Source: an uncultured Eggerthellaceae bacterium (GTDB lineage: Bacteria > Actinomycetota > Coriobacteriia > Coriobacteriales > Eggerthellaceae). Taken from it: a stretch of DNA of 64,000 bases. The notes below the pieces were generated by a model. The model ran no database searches. It saw only the letters and a list, made by a program, of their open reading frames with translations, and was not told the origin of the DNA. A program made the position numbers and the translations under genes. Location: NCBI GenBank assembly GCA_905234785.1, contig CAJOIP010000001.1, positions 40,553-104,552 on the forward strand, in the 5' to 3' direction. Position 1 is the first letter of the stretch, and the number at the start of each line of letters is the position of its first letter. This document shows positions 41,101 to 49,192 of the stretch, in pieces.

Positions 41101-41233
41101 GATGGTATCCTTTCTTCCGACGGATGTATGCATGCTTCGGGTCGCCGCCGCATTCCTGGAAAGGGAAGGGGAGGAAAGGCAGCTCAGGAACCTGCTAGTA
41201 CGACGGCGACCATAAAGCAATCGAGAACCTTCA

Positions 41234-41277
41234 AACTGGCAATGCCAGTTGAAAATCTCTCCGTAGCAAAATATACT
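41234..41277 (+). promoter_or_regulatory. Promoter and palindromic operator of the HTH-PBP regulator gene
   Basis: TTGAAA (41249-41254), 17-base spacer, TATACT (41272-41277). A perfect palindrome AACTGGCA-A-TGCCAGTT (41234-41250) overlaps the -35 box, in the gap shared with the divergent Mop gene. It is a natural site for control of both genes by the regulator; binding is inferred. Confidence 0.65.
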
Positions 41278-41324
41278 AAAAGAAGAATAAATATACAAGA
41301 GGATAAGTAGATAAGAGGAACTAA

Positions 41325-42293
41325 ATGCGCTCCGACGAATTCATGAACGCCGAAGACGTTGCCCGCTACCTGAACCTGGGAAAGAACACGGTGTACCAGC
41401 TTGCGAAATCGGGCAAGCTCGCGTCGTACCACGTGGGGCGAAAGCTGAAGTTCACGCTAGACGATGTCGAGGCATATGTGGCGTCGACGCATCACGCGCC
41501 GGGCGAGGCGCCGGTCGCCCATGCTGCAATTGATGCTGCGGGCGTTGGCGAAGAGAGCCTTGTCGAAGCCGCTTCCTTCGGCGAGCTTCAGGGCACGCCG
41601 TTCGTCATTGCCGGAGGCGACGCTGCAGCCGACATGCTCGCCGGGGCGCTGAACGAAGCGGGCATATTGGCGACGCGCAAGGTGTGCGGAAGCTACACGG
41701 CGCTCGTGAACCTGTACGCGGGCGATGCCGACGCGGCGGTCGTGCATCTGTACGACCAGGCTTCCAACTCGTGCAACGTGCCGTACGTGCGCAATTTGGC
41801 CCCGGGCGCGTCGGTGGTCGTTATCCGGTTGTACGGCTGCGAGCAGGGATTCATCGTGCAGGTGGGCAATCCCAAGAAGCTGACGACGTGGGGTTCGCTT
41901 CTGCGCGAAGGCGTGCGGCTTGCCAACCGCTCGAAGGGCAGCGGCTCGCGCGTGCTGCTCGACGAGAAGCTGCGTTCCATGGAAGCGCGCGCCGAATCGA
42001 TCGAAGGCTACGATTCCCATTACAAGGTCGGAAGCGACGCTGCGCGAAGGGTCGCAGGCGGCGTCGCCGATGTGGCCATTGGCACCGAGCGCGATATCCG
42101 CGGAATTTCCGGCGTGCAGTTCGTGCCCATGCAGATGGAATGGATCGACCTCGTCGTTCGCAAGACGCCCGAATCGCGTAACGTCATCAGGCGCATCAAG
42201 GAGCTCGTGGAATTAGACCGCTTCCAGCGCGACATCAACACGCTGCAACCCTGCGACACCAGCAGGCTCGGCGTCATCGTGTACGAGTCGTAA
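41325..42293 (+). CDS. Excisionase-type HTH fused to a molybdate-binding-like (PBP) domain
   Basis: A 322-residue predicted one-component sensor. Residues 5-55 are a helix-turn-helix of the excisionase/MerR-like type (MNAEDVARYLNLGKNTVYQL, RKLKFTLDDVEAYV). Residues 90-320 resemble the periplasmic-binding-protein-like domain found fused to MoeA or ModE-type regulators (FVIAGGDAAADMLAGALNEA, HLYDQASNSCNVPYV, GSGSRVLLDEKL, GVADVAIGTERDI). Family members are thought to sense molybdate or tungstate. Divergent from a Mop gene and convergent with a MoeA homologue, which fits molybdenum regulation. Confidence 0.88.
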   Translation: MRSDEFMNAEDVARYLNLGKNTVYQLAKSGKLASYHVGRKLKFTLDDVEAYVASTHHAPGEAPVAHAAIDAAGVGEESLVEAASFGELQGTPFVIAGGDAAADMLAGALNEAGILATRKVCGSYTALVNLYAGDADAAVVHLYDQASNSCNVPYVRNLAPGASVVVIRLYGCEQGFIVQVGNPKKLTTWGSLLREGVRLANRSKGSGSRVLLDEKLRSMEARAESIEGYDSHYKVGSDAARRVAGGVADVAIGTERDIRGISGVQFVPMQMEWIDLVVRKTPESRNVIRRIKELVELDRFQRDINTLQPCDTSRLGVIVYES

Positions 42294-42305
42294 CGAATAA
42301 GTCCG

Positions 42306-42361
42306 GCAGCTGTGGGGGGCATGCGGGGGTCCACGCTCGCCCCACCTGCCGCCACAGCTGC
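42306..42361. terminator. Inverted repeat between convergent regulator and moeA-like genes
   Basis: GCAGCTGTGG at 42306-42315 and CCACAGCTGC at 42352-42361, with further G/C-rich pairing inside. It occupies the 78-base gap between the two stops and probably ends both transcripts. Confidence 0.65.
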
Positions 42362-42371
42362 TTGCTTCACG

Positions 42372-43667
42372 TTATAGCGACGTGTAGGGGTAGCGCAGTT
42401 CGATGACCACTTCGTCGCCGGCTGAAAGCTCGCGGAAGGCGAAGGGGTGCATTTCGATGTAGCCGTCGGCATCGTCGAGCTTCAACAAGTCGGGATGCAT
42501 GCCGTTTGCGACGGGCGTTGCCACCATGCCGTCGTCGGTGCGCGTTAACGTTACAGGGCGGATGGCGAAGAAATCCTCGTCCAGCCCCTTCCCCTTGCCG
42601 GGGCCGCCTGGGCCGCCGGAGCCACCGGGGCCACCCTTCTTGTCCATGCCGCTGAACGCGGCCTTCACGCGCTCGAAGGCGATGACGTTCCCGTACAGGT
42701 AGCTGTCGACGAGCGGCTTCAGGTACCAGTCGGCCGTTATCTCGCAGCCCGAGGGCGGGCCCGACAGCCCCAGCACCGGCGTGCCGTTCACCACCGAGGC
42801 GCTCGTGTGGCGGCCGGGGCCGTGGTTCGTCTCGTGGCAGATCACCGTGCCGATCTCTTCCAGTATCTCCATCGTGAAGTCCTTGGAACCCTTCGACGAC
42901 CCGGCGTTGATCGCAACGATGTCGGCTTCCTCGCACGCGCGCAGGATGGCCGCTTTGATGGTGCCCCAATCGTCGGGGATGCAGTCGTAGACAAGGGGCT
43001 CGGCGCCCCACATGAGAAGCTTGCCTTCCAGCAGCACGCCGTTGCTGTCGTACGCTTTCCCCTGCGGAAGCTCGTTGCCGGGCGCCACCAGCTCGTCGCC
43101 CGTCGGGATGAACGCGACGCGCGGCTTGGACACGACTTCGATTTCGGAATAGCCGCACATGGCGAGGGCCGAAAGCTTCGTCGGCGTCAGGCGCGTGCCG
43201 GCCGGAATCAGCAGCTGGTCAGCTTGGAAGTCCGTACCCTTCTGGCGGCAGTTCGCGAAGCGCTGGCCGGGCGCGCTTTGGATGCGCAGCTTGCCGGGGT
43301 GCTCCGTTCCCACGCCCACGACTCCGATGCCGCCGTCGAATTCCACGTCCTCGATGCGGATAGAGCAATCGAAGCCATCGGGCAGCGCCGTGCCGGTGTT
43401 GGCCCAGTCGTATTCGCGTCCGAGCTGCCATGCGCTCGTGTCGGGCATGCCGTCGGCGAAGTCGTCGAAACGCACTGCGATGCCGTCCATCTGCGAGCAC
43501 AGCGCGTTGGGCACGTCGACGCGCGAGCGGCATTCGGCCGCGGTCACGCGCATGTGCGCGTCGTGCAACCCGACGGTTTCGGTGCGGGGCGCGAAATCAG
43601 CAGCGTCGATGAGCTTCTTGATCGCCGCCTCGCGAGCCAGTTTCACATGGTTCGAATGGTCGCGCAT
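42372..43667 (-). CDS. Divergent MoeA-family molybdopterin molybdenumtransferase-like protein
   Basis: A 431-residue protein with MoeA layout: N-terminal ALCSQMDGIAVR (usual SxMDGYA), GTRLTPTKLSALAMCGYSEI, and a MoCF-type domain with PRVAFIPTGDELV and DSNG. The motif usually written GGxSxGxxD appears as NAGSSKGSKDFT and the GLPGNPVS loop as GLSGPPSGC, as in MoeA proteins that are elsewhere fused to a PBP domain; here that PBP domain is on the neighbouring regulator. A Gly-rich insert, KKGGPGGSGGPGGPGKGKG, lies at about residues 335-353. Molybdate insertion into molybdopterin is the family role; substrate here is inferred. Confidence 0.85.
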   Translation of the reverse strand: MRDHSNHVKLAREAAIKKLIDAADFAPRTETVGLHDAHMRVTAAECRSRVDVPNALCSQMDGIAVRFDDFADGMPDTSAWQLGREYDWANTGTALPDGFDCSIRIEDVEFDGGIGVVGVGTEHPGKLRIQSAPGQRFANCRQKGTDFQADQLLIPAGTRLTPTKLSALAMCGYSEIEVVSKPRVAFIPTGDELVAPGNELPQGKAYDSNGVLLEGKLLMWGAEPLVYDCIPDDWGTIKAAILRACEEADIVAINAGSSKGSKDFTMEILEEIGTVICHETNHGPGRHTSASVVNGTPVLGLSGPPSGCEITADWYLKPLVDSYLYGNVIAFERVKAAFSGMDKKGGPGGSGGPGGPGKGKGLDEDFFAIRPVTLTRTDDGMVATPVANGMHPDLLKLDDADGYIEMHPFAFRELSAGDEVVIELRYPYTSL

Positions 43668-43767
43668 GCGAGCTCCTCTCAGTTATTCCTGAGAATGAAT
43701 AGTATCACTCGCAGACATAATAGTTGGAAAGAAACAAGGCATTCCAAAGCAAACGGCCATGCGTCGA

Positions 43768-44961
43768 TTACGCCGCTTCGTGGTGCTTGCGCTTCTGCTC
43801 GTACATGTGCTCGTCGGCGCGGCGCAGGAAGTCGTCGGTCGTGTCGACTCCGGGATTAAACGAGCTGACGCCCATCGAAAGCGACAGCGTGTAGGGCTTG
43901 TCGGCCGTGGCGTTGAACTGGTCGACTGCCCGTTCGATCGCACGGCATGTTTGCGCGGCCTCATCCTCGTCAGACCCGGACATCAGCACGATGAACTCGT
44001 CGCCCGCGAAACGCAGGACCAGCGCGTTATCGGGCGCGTTCTCGGAAATCAGCTGCGCAGCTTGGCGCAGCGCCTCGTCGCCAACCGAATGGCCGAACGT
44101 GTCGTTGATGTTCTTGAACAGGTCGAGGTCGATCATGATGCCGCTGAACTTCGTGCCGTCGCGCTCGTACGCGCTCAGCGTGCCGTCGAGGTACGTGCGG
44201 TTGTACAGGTTGGTGAGCGGGTCGATGTAAGAAAGCTCGTTTTGCAGGCTCATGTGAATGCTGACCAAGCCGATTGCCACGCTAGGCCACGCCAGCGACA
44301 CGCCGAACATGAGGGCCTGCACCACGGCGCCTGCGATAATGGGCACGAGGAACATGGCCATGGGGAAGAACCTCACGCTGCCGTGCTTGCGCTGGTACCT
44401 GTGCTTCAGCCAAATGCTGTAGAAGAACTGCACGAACATCATGACGTAGTTGATGTACGAGAGCGGCAGCCGCGAATACACGTTGGCGTCGCTGATGGTG
44501 AACATGTAGTGCCCGAACAGGTTGCCGATGTTCAACAGGACGACAATCGCCACGGGAATGCCCATGACAGGGTGCCAGCTGCGGATGTGCGTCGTTCCCT
44601 TATGCAGGCGCGTGTCGACGTACAGAATCCATAAGAAGGGCGTTATGCATGAGGCGATGTAGCAGTAGGCGTTGCCGAGGTAATTCAAGAAGAACGCCCC
44701 TGGTTCGGGATTCCCGTCGGCAAACCACGAAAGGGGCTCGAAGATGCACGAACCCGCGCATGCGATTGTCATAATCGTGAACAGGCGGTCGTCGAGTCCG
44801 CGGCGCTCGCGTGTTAGGTAACTGGAAACAAGCAGGCTTGCCAGCAGTGCCAACCCTATGGCGTTCGTGATGACGATCGATTCGTAGTTCGGTTCCAACA
44901 AAGCGCTCAGACCCCTCTTCGCAAGTTCATGCGCGTGTGCACATTGTACAGCAACGGCCAT
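43768..44961 (-). CDS. Membrane diguanylate cyclase (GGDEF)
   Basis: A 397-residue protein with six or seven predicted membrane helices in residues 25-225, then a GGDEF domain (about 230-395: YIDPLTNLYNRTYLDGTL, DLDLFKNINDTFGHSVGDEAL). The active-site motif is AGDEF (LRFAGDEFIVLM), a variant reported as active in some cyclases. No RxxD inhibition site is seen five residues before it. The annotated ATG lacks a clear ribosome binding site; a TTG at 44901, with GAGGGG upstream, may be the true start. It probably makes c-di-GMP in response to a membrane or external signal. Confidence 0.88.
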   Translation of the reverse strand: MAVAVQCAHAHELAKRGLSALLEPNYESIVITNAIGLALLASLLVSSYLTRERRGLDDRLFTIMTIACAGSCIFEPLSWFADGNPEPGAFFLNYLGNAYCYIASCITPFLWILYVDTRLHKGTTHIRSWHPVMGIPVAIVVLLNIGNLFGHYMFTISDANVYSRLPLSYINYVMMFVQFFYSIWLKHRYQRKHGSVRFFPMAMFLVPIIAGAVVQALMFGVSLAWPSVAIGLVSIHMSLQNELSYIDPLTNLYNRTYLDGTLSAYERDGTKFSGIMIDLDLFKNINDTFGHSVGDEALRQAAQLISENAPDNALVLRFAGDEFIVLMSGSDEDEAAQTCRAIERAVDQFNATADKPYTLSLSMGVSSFNPGVDTTDDFLRRADEHMYEQKRKHHEAA

Positions 44962-45026
44962 TGGGTGCGAAGCGTATCTGCGGCTTAATCAGGGGTTATG
45001 GGCCGTTCAATGGACAGAATGACAAA

Positions 45027-45059
45027 CAGCGCCCCGCAGCTCACGCGAGCGGGGCGCTG
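45027..45059 (-). terminator. Terminator of mop paralogue B
   Basis: CAGCGCCCCGC and GCGGGGCGCTG around an 11-base loop, 27 bases beyond the Mop stop on the minus strand, followed on that strand by TTTGTC. Confidence 0.8.
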
Positions 45060-45085
45060 GGATGACGCTTTGTGCCAGCTGGCTG

Positions 45086-45508
45086 TTAGTCGACGGCGAC
45101 CATGACGTCGGTGGCCTTGATGATGGCGACGGCCTTGCCGCCTTCCTTCAGGCCCAGGCTCTCGATGGACTCGTTGGTGATCGAGCCGGACACGCGCACG
45201 CCGTACTCGTCCTCGATCGTCACGTGGCCGTTCACGGCGCCTTCCTGCAGCTTCACGATCGTGCCCTCGATCTGGTTGCGGGCGGAGATGCCCTCGATCT
45301 TCTGCGTCGCGAACATGACGTTGGTGGCCTTGATGACGGCGTAGCACTCCTTGCCCTCTTCCAGGCCGAGCTCCTTGACGCTCTCCATGGTGATGTCGGC
45401 CTTGATGGGGTTGTGGTTGCCGCGGCAGATGACCACGACGGCGTTCACGGCGCCCTCGCGGATGGTCTTGACGGTGCCCTTGATCTGGTTGCGTGCGCTG
45501 ATCTTCAT
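45086..45508 (-). CDS. Two-domain Mop (molbindin) protein, paralogue B
   Basis: 140 residues, same length and domain plan as the protein at 40678-41100: tandem TOBE/Mop domains, MKISARNQIKGTVKTIREGA and ISARNQIEGTIVKLQEGA, each ending in KATNVM or KATDVM. Predicted cytoplasmic molybdate/tungstate-binding protein. GGAAGC sits upstream. The two copies lie 4.4 kb apart and probably arose by a recent duplication that also retained the downstream terminator type. It is monocistronic, with the diguanylate cyclase downstream on the same strand. Confidence 0.92.
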   Translation of the reverse strand: MKISARNQIKGTVKTIREGAVNAVVVICRGNHNPIKADITMESVKELGLEEGKECYAVIKATNVMFATQKIEGISARNQIEGTIVKLQEGAVNGHVTIEDEYGVRVSGSITNESIESLGLKEGGKAVAIIKATDVMVAVD

Positions 45509-45694
45509 GATGTGCTTCCTTTCATTTGCGGCCGGCTATCCGGCCGGTCTGTCTTGGGTGACTCATCCGCTCCTGCGGACATGTGCATTTTCCTACCCTC
45601 GCCGCCTTCGAAACGCGCTTGCCTGTCCATATTCACAAATGCCATCCCGTTTCGTCACGGTTGGTTGCGATGGGACGGACGCGCTCCGAAAACT

Positions 45695-45731
45695 GAAGCG
45701 CCCTTCTGCGATTAGGGGTCGCAGAAGGGCG
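45695..45731 (-). terminator. Terminator of the gene at 45798-46412
   Basis: Perfect 15-bp stem AGCGCCCTTCTGCGA / TCGCAGAAGGGCGCT with a 7-base loop, followed on the minus strand by TCAGTTTTC. The rest of 45509-45797 holds GGCCGG-CTAT-CCGGCC just upstream of the Mop gene and nothing else I can support. Confidence 0.85.
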
Positions 45732-45797
45732 CTCGGTGTATTCCTGCCGTGTTAAGAAGCTAGTCTTCCAACCACCTCCTCGGCTCGGTGCGGGTCA

Positions 45798-46412
45798 TTA
45801 GACGAGCAACGTGCCCTCGTCGGTGCGAATGGAGCACGTGCAGCGGGCGTAGAAACCCCACTGGTTGTGCTTCGAGATGTCGAAACGCGAAGCCTGCGCC
45901 GTGCCGCCGTTGTTGAAATCGTCCAGATGGCGCGGGTCGTTGAACGTGCGGGTGTAGTGCTCGTTGAACAGGATGACCGGCTTGTTGTTCGAGCTCAGGC
46001 CGATGGAAAGGAAGTAGAAGTCGAACGTCAGCTCCTTTGCCTTCAGCGTGCCGCCCGTGCGCTTCACGGCCATGTCGCCCGACCACTGCTTGCGCTCGGC
46101 ATGCCAGCGGCTGACGACTTCCACGGTGCCGGTCTTCTCGACTTCGATACCGCAGCCCGAAGCCGTGTTCTTCACGACGTCCTTGCCCTGTAGCGAACCG
46201 TTGTCGTCCTGAGTCGCCTCGGCGCAGCCGATGGCGGGCAGGTAGGCGCGCAGCACGGCGAAGTCCTCGTCGGAAAGCTCGGTGCTCGAGGGGCAGCGGT
46301 CCATGATCTCGAGGATCTTCGCATGAACCTCGGATTCATCGGCGGGCACGTCGATGAGCTGGGCGTCCTCGCTGTTGTAGAAGTTGCCGATGGCGGCGAT
46401 GAACTTGTCCAT
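45798..46412 (-). CDS. Unknown protein divergent from the LysR regulator
   Basis: 204 residues from the ATG at 46412 (AAGGAAACTCC upstream). No signal peptide or membrane helix. Residues 1-90 look helical and acidic (IDVPADESEVHAKILEIMDR, LSDEDFAVLRAYLPAIG); residues 95-204 look like beta-strands with several aromatic residues (FDFYFLSIGLSSNNKPVILF, RFDISKHNQWGFYARC). Family not recognised. Its promoter region is shared with the divergent LysR gene and contains the 24-bp motif described at 46487-46510, so it is a likely LysR target. Confidence 0.75.
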   Translation of the reverse strand: MDKFIAAIGNFYNSEDAQLIDVPADESEVHAKILEIMDRCPSSTELSDEDFAVLRAYLPAIGCAEATQDDNGSLQGKDVVKNTASGCGIEVEKTGTVEVVSRWHAERKQWSGDMAVKRTGGTLKAKELTFDFYFLSIGLSSNNKPVILFNEHYTRTFNDPRHLDDFNNGGTAQASRFDISKHNQWGFYARCTCSIRTDEGTLLV

Positions 46413-46486
46413 TGGAGTTTCCTTTCTCGCAACGCGTTGCAAATTCCCTGTTTTACAGGGCCGATGTCACAAATTATAATAATCAG

Positions 46487-46510
46487 GAATAATACGTAAA
46501 CCAGGATAAT
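46487..46510. promoter_or_regulatory. Shared 24-bp motif, copy 1 (LysR / 45798 gene intergenic)
   Basis: GAATAATACGTAAACCAGGA plus TAAT. A near-identical string occurs at 47713-47736 on the other side of the LysR gene. LysR proteins usually bind in the divergent promoter and autoregulate, so this is a candidate binding site. Confidence 0.5.
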
Positions 46511-46530
46511 TATAACAAGATGTTATAGGC

Positions 46531-47439
46531 ATGAACGAAGACTTCAAGTACATAACGGCCATCGCCGAACACGGGTCGATCAGCAAGGCCGCACGTGAAG
46601 TGCACATTTCCCAACCGGGCCTTTCGCAGCGGCTGAGGCGGCTCGAAGCCGCAATTGGCGCCGACCTGTTCGACCGGTCGCATGCGCCCCTGCAGCCGAC
46701 CGAGGTGGGGAAGGTGTACTTGAAGCACGCGTATCGCGCGTTGGCGTCCGAAGAGGCCATGCGCCGCGAAGTCAGCAGCGCGGCGCATTCGCGAAGGCGG
46801 AGGTTGCGCATCGGCGTGTCGATGCCGCGGGCAAACGCCCTGCTCGCCGATCCGATCGTTTCGTTTTACGCCACGAACCACGGGTGTGCGGTCGATTTGG
46901 TCGAGATGGTCAACATCGACCAGATGCACCGCCTGTTCTTGGGGGACGAAGTCGATTTCGCCGTGCTGACGCCCATCTCGCCTGATCCCTCGTCGTACGA
47001 GTTGGGCGTGCTGTGCCATGAGCGCTTGGTGGTCATTGCGTCGGATGAGCTTCGCGCGCCGCAGCTTGCGCGCATCCGCGGCGGGCACGTCGGCATTGCC
47101 CAGCTCGAGGGCCTGCCGTTCGTGCTGCCTTCGTGCGGCGATTACTACGACCCGATCATCAGCCATATCATCGAATCGTCGAACGCCCAGCTGGAAACGG
47201 TCGTGCGCGACTGCAGCGCCGAGCTTGCGCTGCAGCTGGTGAGCGACGGGCTGGGGGCTTCCATCGTGCCATCGACGTGGGTCGTCGGAGCGGAAGGGTT
47301 GCGCACGTTCGAGGTCACGGGCGTGAAGGCAGGCGCTGTGCTGCGCTACATCCGCCGCCACGACCGCCCCGCGTCAGAGGAAGAACGCCACTTCATGGCC
47401 ATCCTCCGCAAGCACCTGTCGGAGTGTTTGGGGAGCTAA
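46531..47439 (+). CDS. LysR-family transcriptional regulator
   Basis: 302 residues. N-terminal winged HTH (residues 1-60: FKYITAIAEHGSISKAAREV, HISQPGLSQRLRRLEA) and a PBP-like effector domain (about 90-300). The effector is not identifiable. It is divergent from the unknown gene at 45798-46412 and its last four bases overlap the end of the convergent one-domain Mop gene, an unusually tight arrangement. Matching motifs lie in the promoter regions on both sides. Confidence 0.94.
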   Translation: MNEDFKYITAIAEHGSISKAAREVHISQPGLSQRLRRLEAAIGADLFDRSHAPLQPTEVGKVYLKHAYRALASEEAMRREVSSAAHSRRRRLRIGVSMPRANALLADPIVSFYATNHGCAVDLVEMVNIDQMHRLFLGDEVDFAVLTPISPDPSSYELGVLCHERLVVIASDELRAPQLARIRGGHVGIAQLEGLPFVLPSCGDYYDPIISHIIESSNAQLETVVRDCSAELALQLVSDGLGASIVPSTWVVGAEGLRTFEVTGVKAGAVLRYIRRHDRPASEEERHFMAILRKHLSECLGS

Positions 47440-47645
47440 TCCGCAGCGACGATGACGTCGGTCGCCTTGATGCAGGCGTAGGCGGTGTCGCCGACTTTCA
47501 GGCCGAGCTTCTGAAGCGATCCCATCGTGATGCTCGAGGTGATGACGTCGCCCGTCGCCAGCTCGATGCCAAGCGAGCAGTTCACAGCGCCCTCGCGGAT
47601 GAAGACGACCTTGCCCTTGAGTTCGTTGCTGATTCCATATCTCAT
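47436..47645 (-). CDS. One-domain Mop (molbindin) protein
   Basis: 69 residues, a single TOBE/Mop domain: MRYGISNELKGKVVFIREGA, MGSLQKLGLKVGDTAYACIK, ATDVIVAAD. Classical Mop proteins of this size form hexamers that store molybdate or tungstate. It is more distant from the two-domain proteins than they are from each other. Its 3' end overlaps the LysR gene by 4 bases (convergent). Confidence 0.9.
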   Translation of the reverse strand: MRYGISNELKGKVVFIREGAVNCSLGIELATGDVITSSITMGSLQKLGLKVGDTAYACIKATDVIVAAD

Positions 47646-47712
47646 CCGTGCGCCTCCGTTTGGCGTGCTTTATCTGACAATAATTATAGTGAAATAAGAA
47701 TAACACGACGAA

Positions 47713-47736
47713 GAATAATACGTAACCAGATATAAT
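47713..47736. promoter_or_regulatory. Shared 24-bp motif, copy 2 (mop / diguanylate cyclase intergenic)
   Basis: GAATAATACGTAACCAGATA plus TAAT, matching 46487-46510 except for one missing A and the G/A step. It contains TATAAT at 47731-47736, so it may overlap the promoter of the downstream GGDEF gene. Confidence 0.5.
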
Positions 47737-47770
47737 ATATTCTTAATACCCGACTAGCAAAGGAGGCGGC

Positions 47771-49135
47771 ATGGACCCTGAAGAGGTGCTTTCCCATTGC
47801 ACGCCCCGGTTTGCCGACAGCTGGCGGCATATCGACATGGCGCGTCCTTTGCTCGGAGGGTTCATCGACGCTATGGCCCTTGTCGAGTTCCAGCGCAATG
47901 GCGAGGCGCGCCTGATGTTGGAAGGGCCGGGGTTCGCCTCGCTATTCGGAGAGGGCGTTTCCGCAGAGACTCCCAACTTCATCATCCGCGCCGATCGGCA
48001 AGACCGTGAGAACCTCGTCAGCGCGTGCCGCTCTGCCGTCATGCGTGGTTCGTCGGTTCACGTCGACGTGGCTTGGAACGTGGGGACGGGCTGCCACGCA
48101 GACGATGATGACAACTTCTTCAAGACCATCACGAGCGTCGAGCACGTCGGCCATACCGACGATGCGAAGCTGCTCTACTTCGCCTTCCGCGACGTCAGCG
48201 CACGGCGCACGGCCGAACACGGGCTGGCGCGTTCGCGCTTCTCGTCGGCTTTGCGCGCGCTGTTCGACGAGATCTTCCTGTTGAACCTCGACACGGGCGC
48301 CAACGAGCCGGTGTATGCAGGCGGCAAGCCGCTCGTGAAGGAGGACGGCACCCCCGTCGACTGCGGGTTCCATGCCATGTTCAACACGGTGCACCACGAT
48401 GACGTCCAGCTGTTCTGGAAGTTCTCCAACTACACGTTCGTCGAACGCGAGCTGTTCGGCGAGGAACCAGTCGACGCCATCATGTTCGACTTGCGTCGTG
48501 GCGACGACGACGGCAACTACCACTGGACGCGCATCTACATCAGCCGCGTGGCAAGCGCTGACGGTCGCAAGCACGTGCTGGTGTGCAGCCAGAACATCGA
48601 CGAGCAGAAAGACGCCCAGCGCCGCGAGCGCGAGCTGCGCAGCAAGGCGCAGACCGACGGCCTGACCGGCGTGTACAACCACGTCACGAGCGAAGAGCTC
48701 ATCCGCGCGAAGTTGCAGGGGCTAGCCGGTGACGATTCGGCGGTGTTCGCGATCTTCGACGTCGACGACTTCAAGCGCGTGAACGATACGTACGGCCATT
48801 CCATGGGCGACGATGTGCTGAAAGTGGTGGCCAGCGCGGTGCGCGACGTGTGCCGCGAGGACGATGTCGTGGGCCGTATGGGCGGCGACGAGTTCGTGGC
48901 GCTGTTCGGCGGCGAGGGCGTGCCCAGCAAGACGTGCGTGCAGGCGCGCCTCGAGCGCTGCAAGGAGCAGGTGCGCGACCAGTCGACGGCGTTGGGAATC
49001 GACCCGCCCGTCACGCTGAGCATCGGCGTGGTGTCGGTCGAGGCGGGTACCGATTACGGCGATATGTTCGACCGCGCCGATCGGTTGCTGTACGAAGCCA
49101 AGCGCGGCGGCAAGGATGCTTTGAGATTCGGTTAG
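47771..49135 (+). CDS. Diguanylate cyclase (GGDEF) with product-inhibition site
   Basis: 454 residues, soluble. Residues 1-270 contain a sensor region, partly PAS-like around 120-260, with no transmembrane helix. The GGDEF domain is at about 285-454: DGLTGVYNHVTSEELI, FDVDDFKRVNDTYGHSMGDDVL, GRMGGDEFVALF. REDD lies exactly five residues before GGDEF, the standard RxxD inhibitory site for c-di-GMP. AAAGGAGGCGGC upstream is a strong ribosome binding site. Confidence 0.92.
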   Translation: MDPEEVLSHCTPRFADSWRHIDMARPLLGGFIDAMALVEFQRNGEARLMLEGPGFASLFGEGVSAETPNFIIRADRQDRENLVSACRSAVMRGSSVHVDVAWNVGTGCHADDDDNFFKTITSVEHVGHTDDAKLLYFAFRDVSARRTAEHGLARSRFSSALRALFDEIFLLNLDTGANEPVYAGGKPLVKEDGTPVDCGFHAMFNTVHHDDVQLFWKFSNYTFVERELFGEEPVDAIMFDLRRGDDDGNYHWTRIYISRVASADGRKHVLVCSQNIDEQKDAQRRERELRSKAQTDGLTGVYNHVTSEELIRAKLQGLAGDDSAVFAIFDVDDFKRVNDTYGHSMGDDVLKVVASAVRDVCREDDVVGRMGGDEFVALFGGEGVPSKTCVQARLERCKEQVRDQSTALGIDPPVTLSIGVVSVEAGTDYGDMFDRADRLLYEAKRGGKDALRFG

Positions 49136-49192
49136 CCCAAAGAGGGGATACCCTCCTTTGGGCTCATGGGGTGAAATGAGAGAGGTTTTGCG

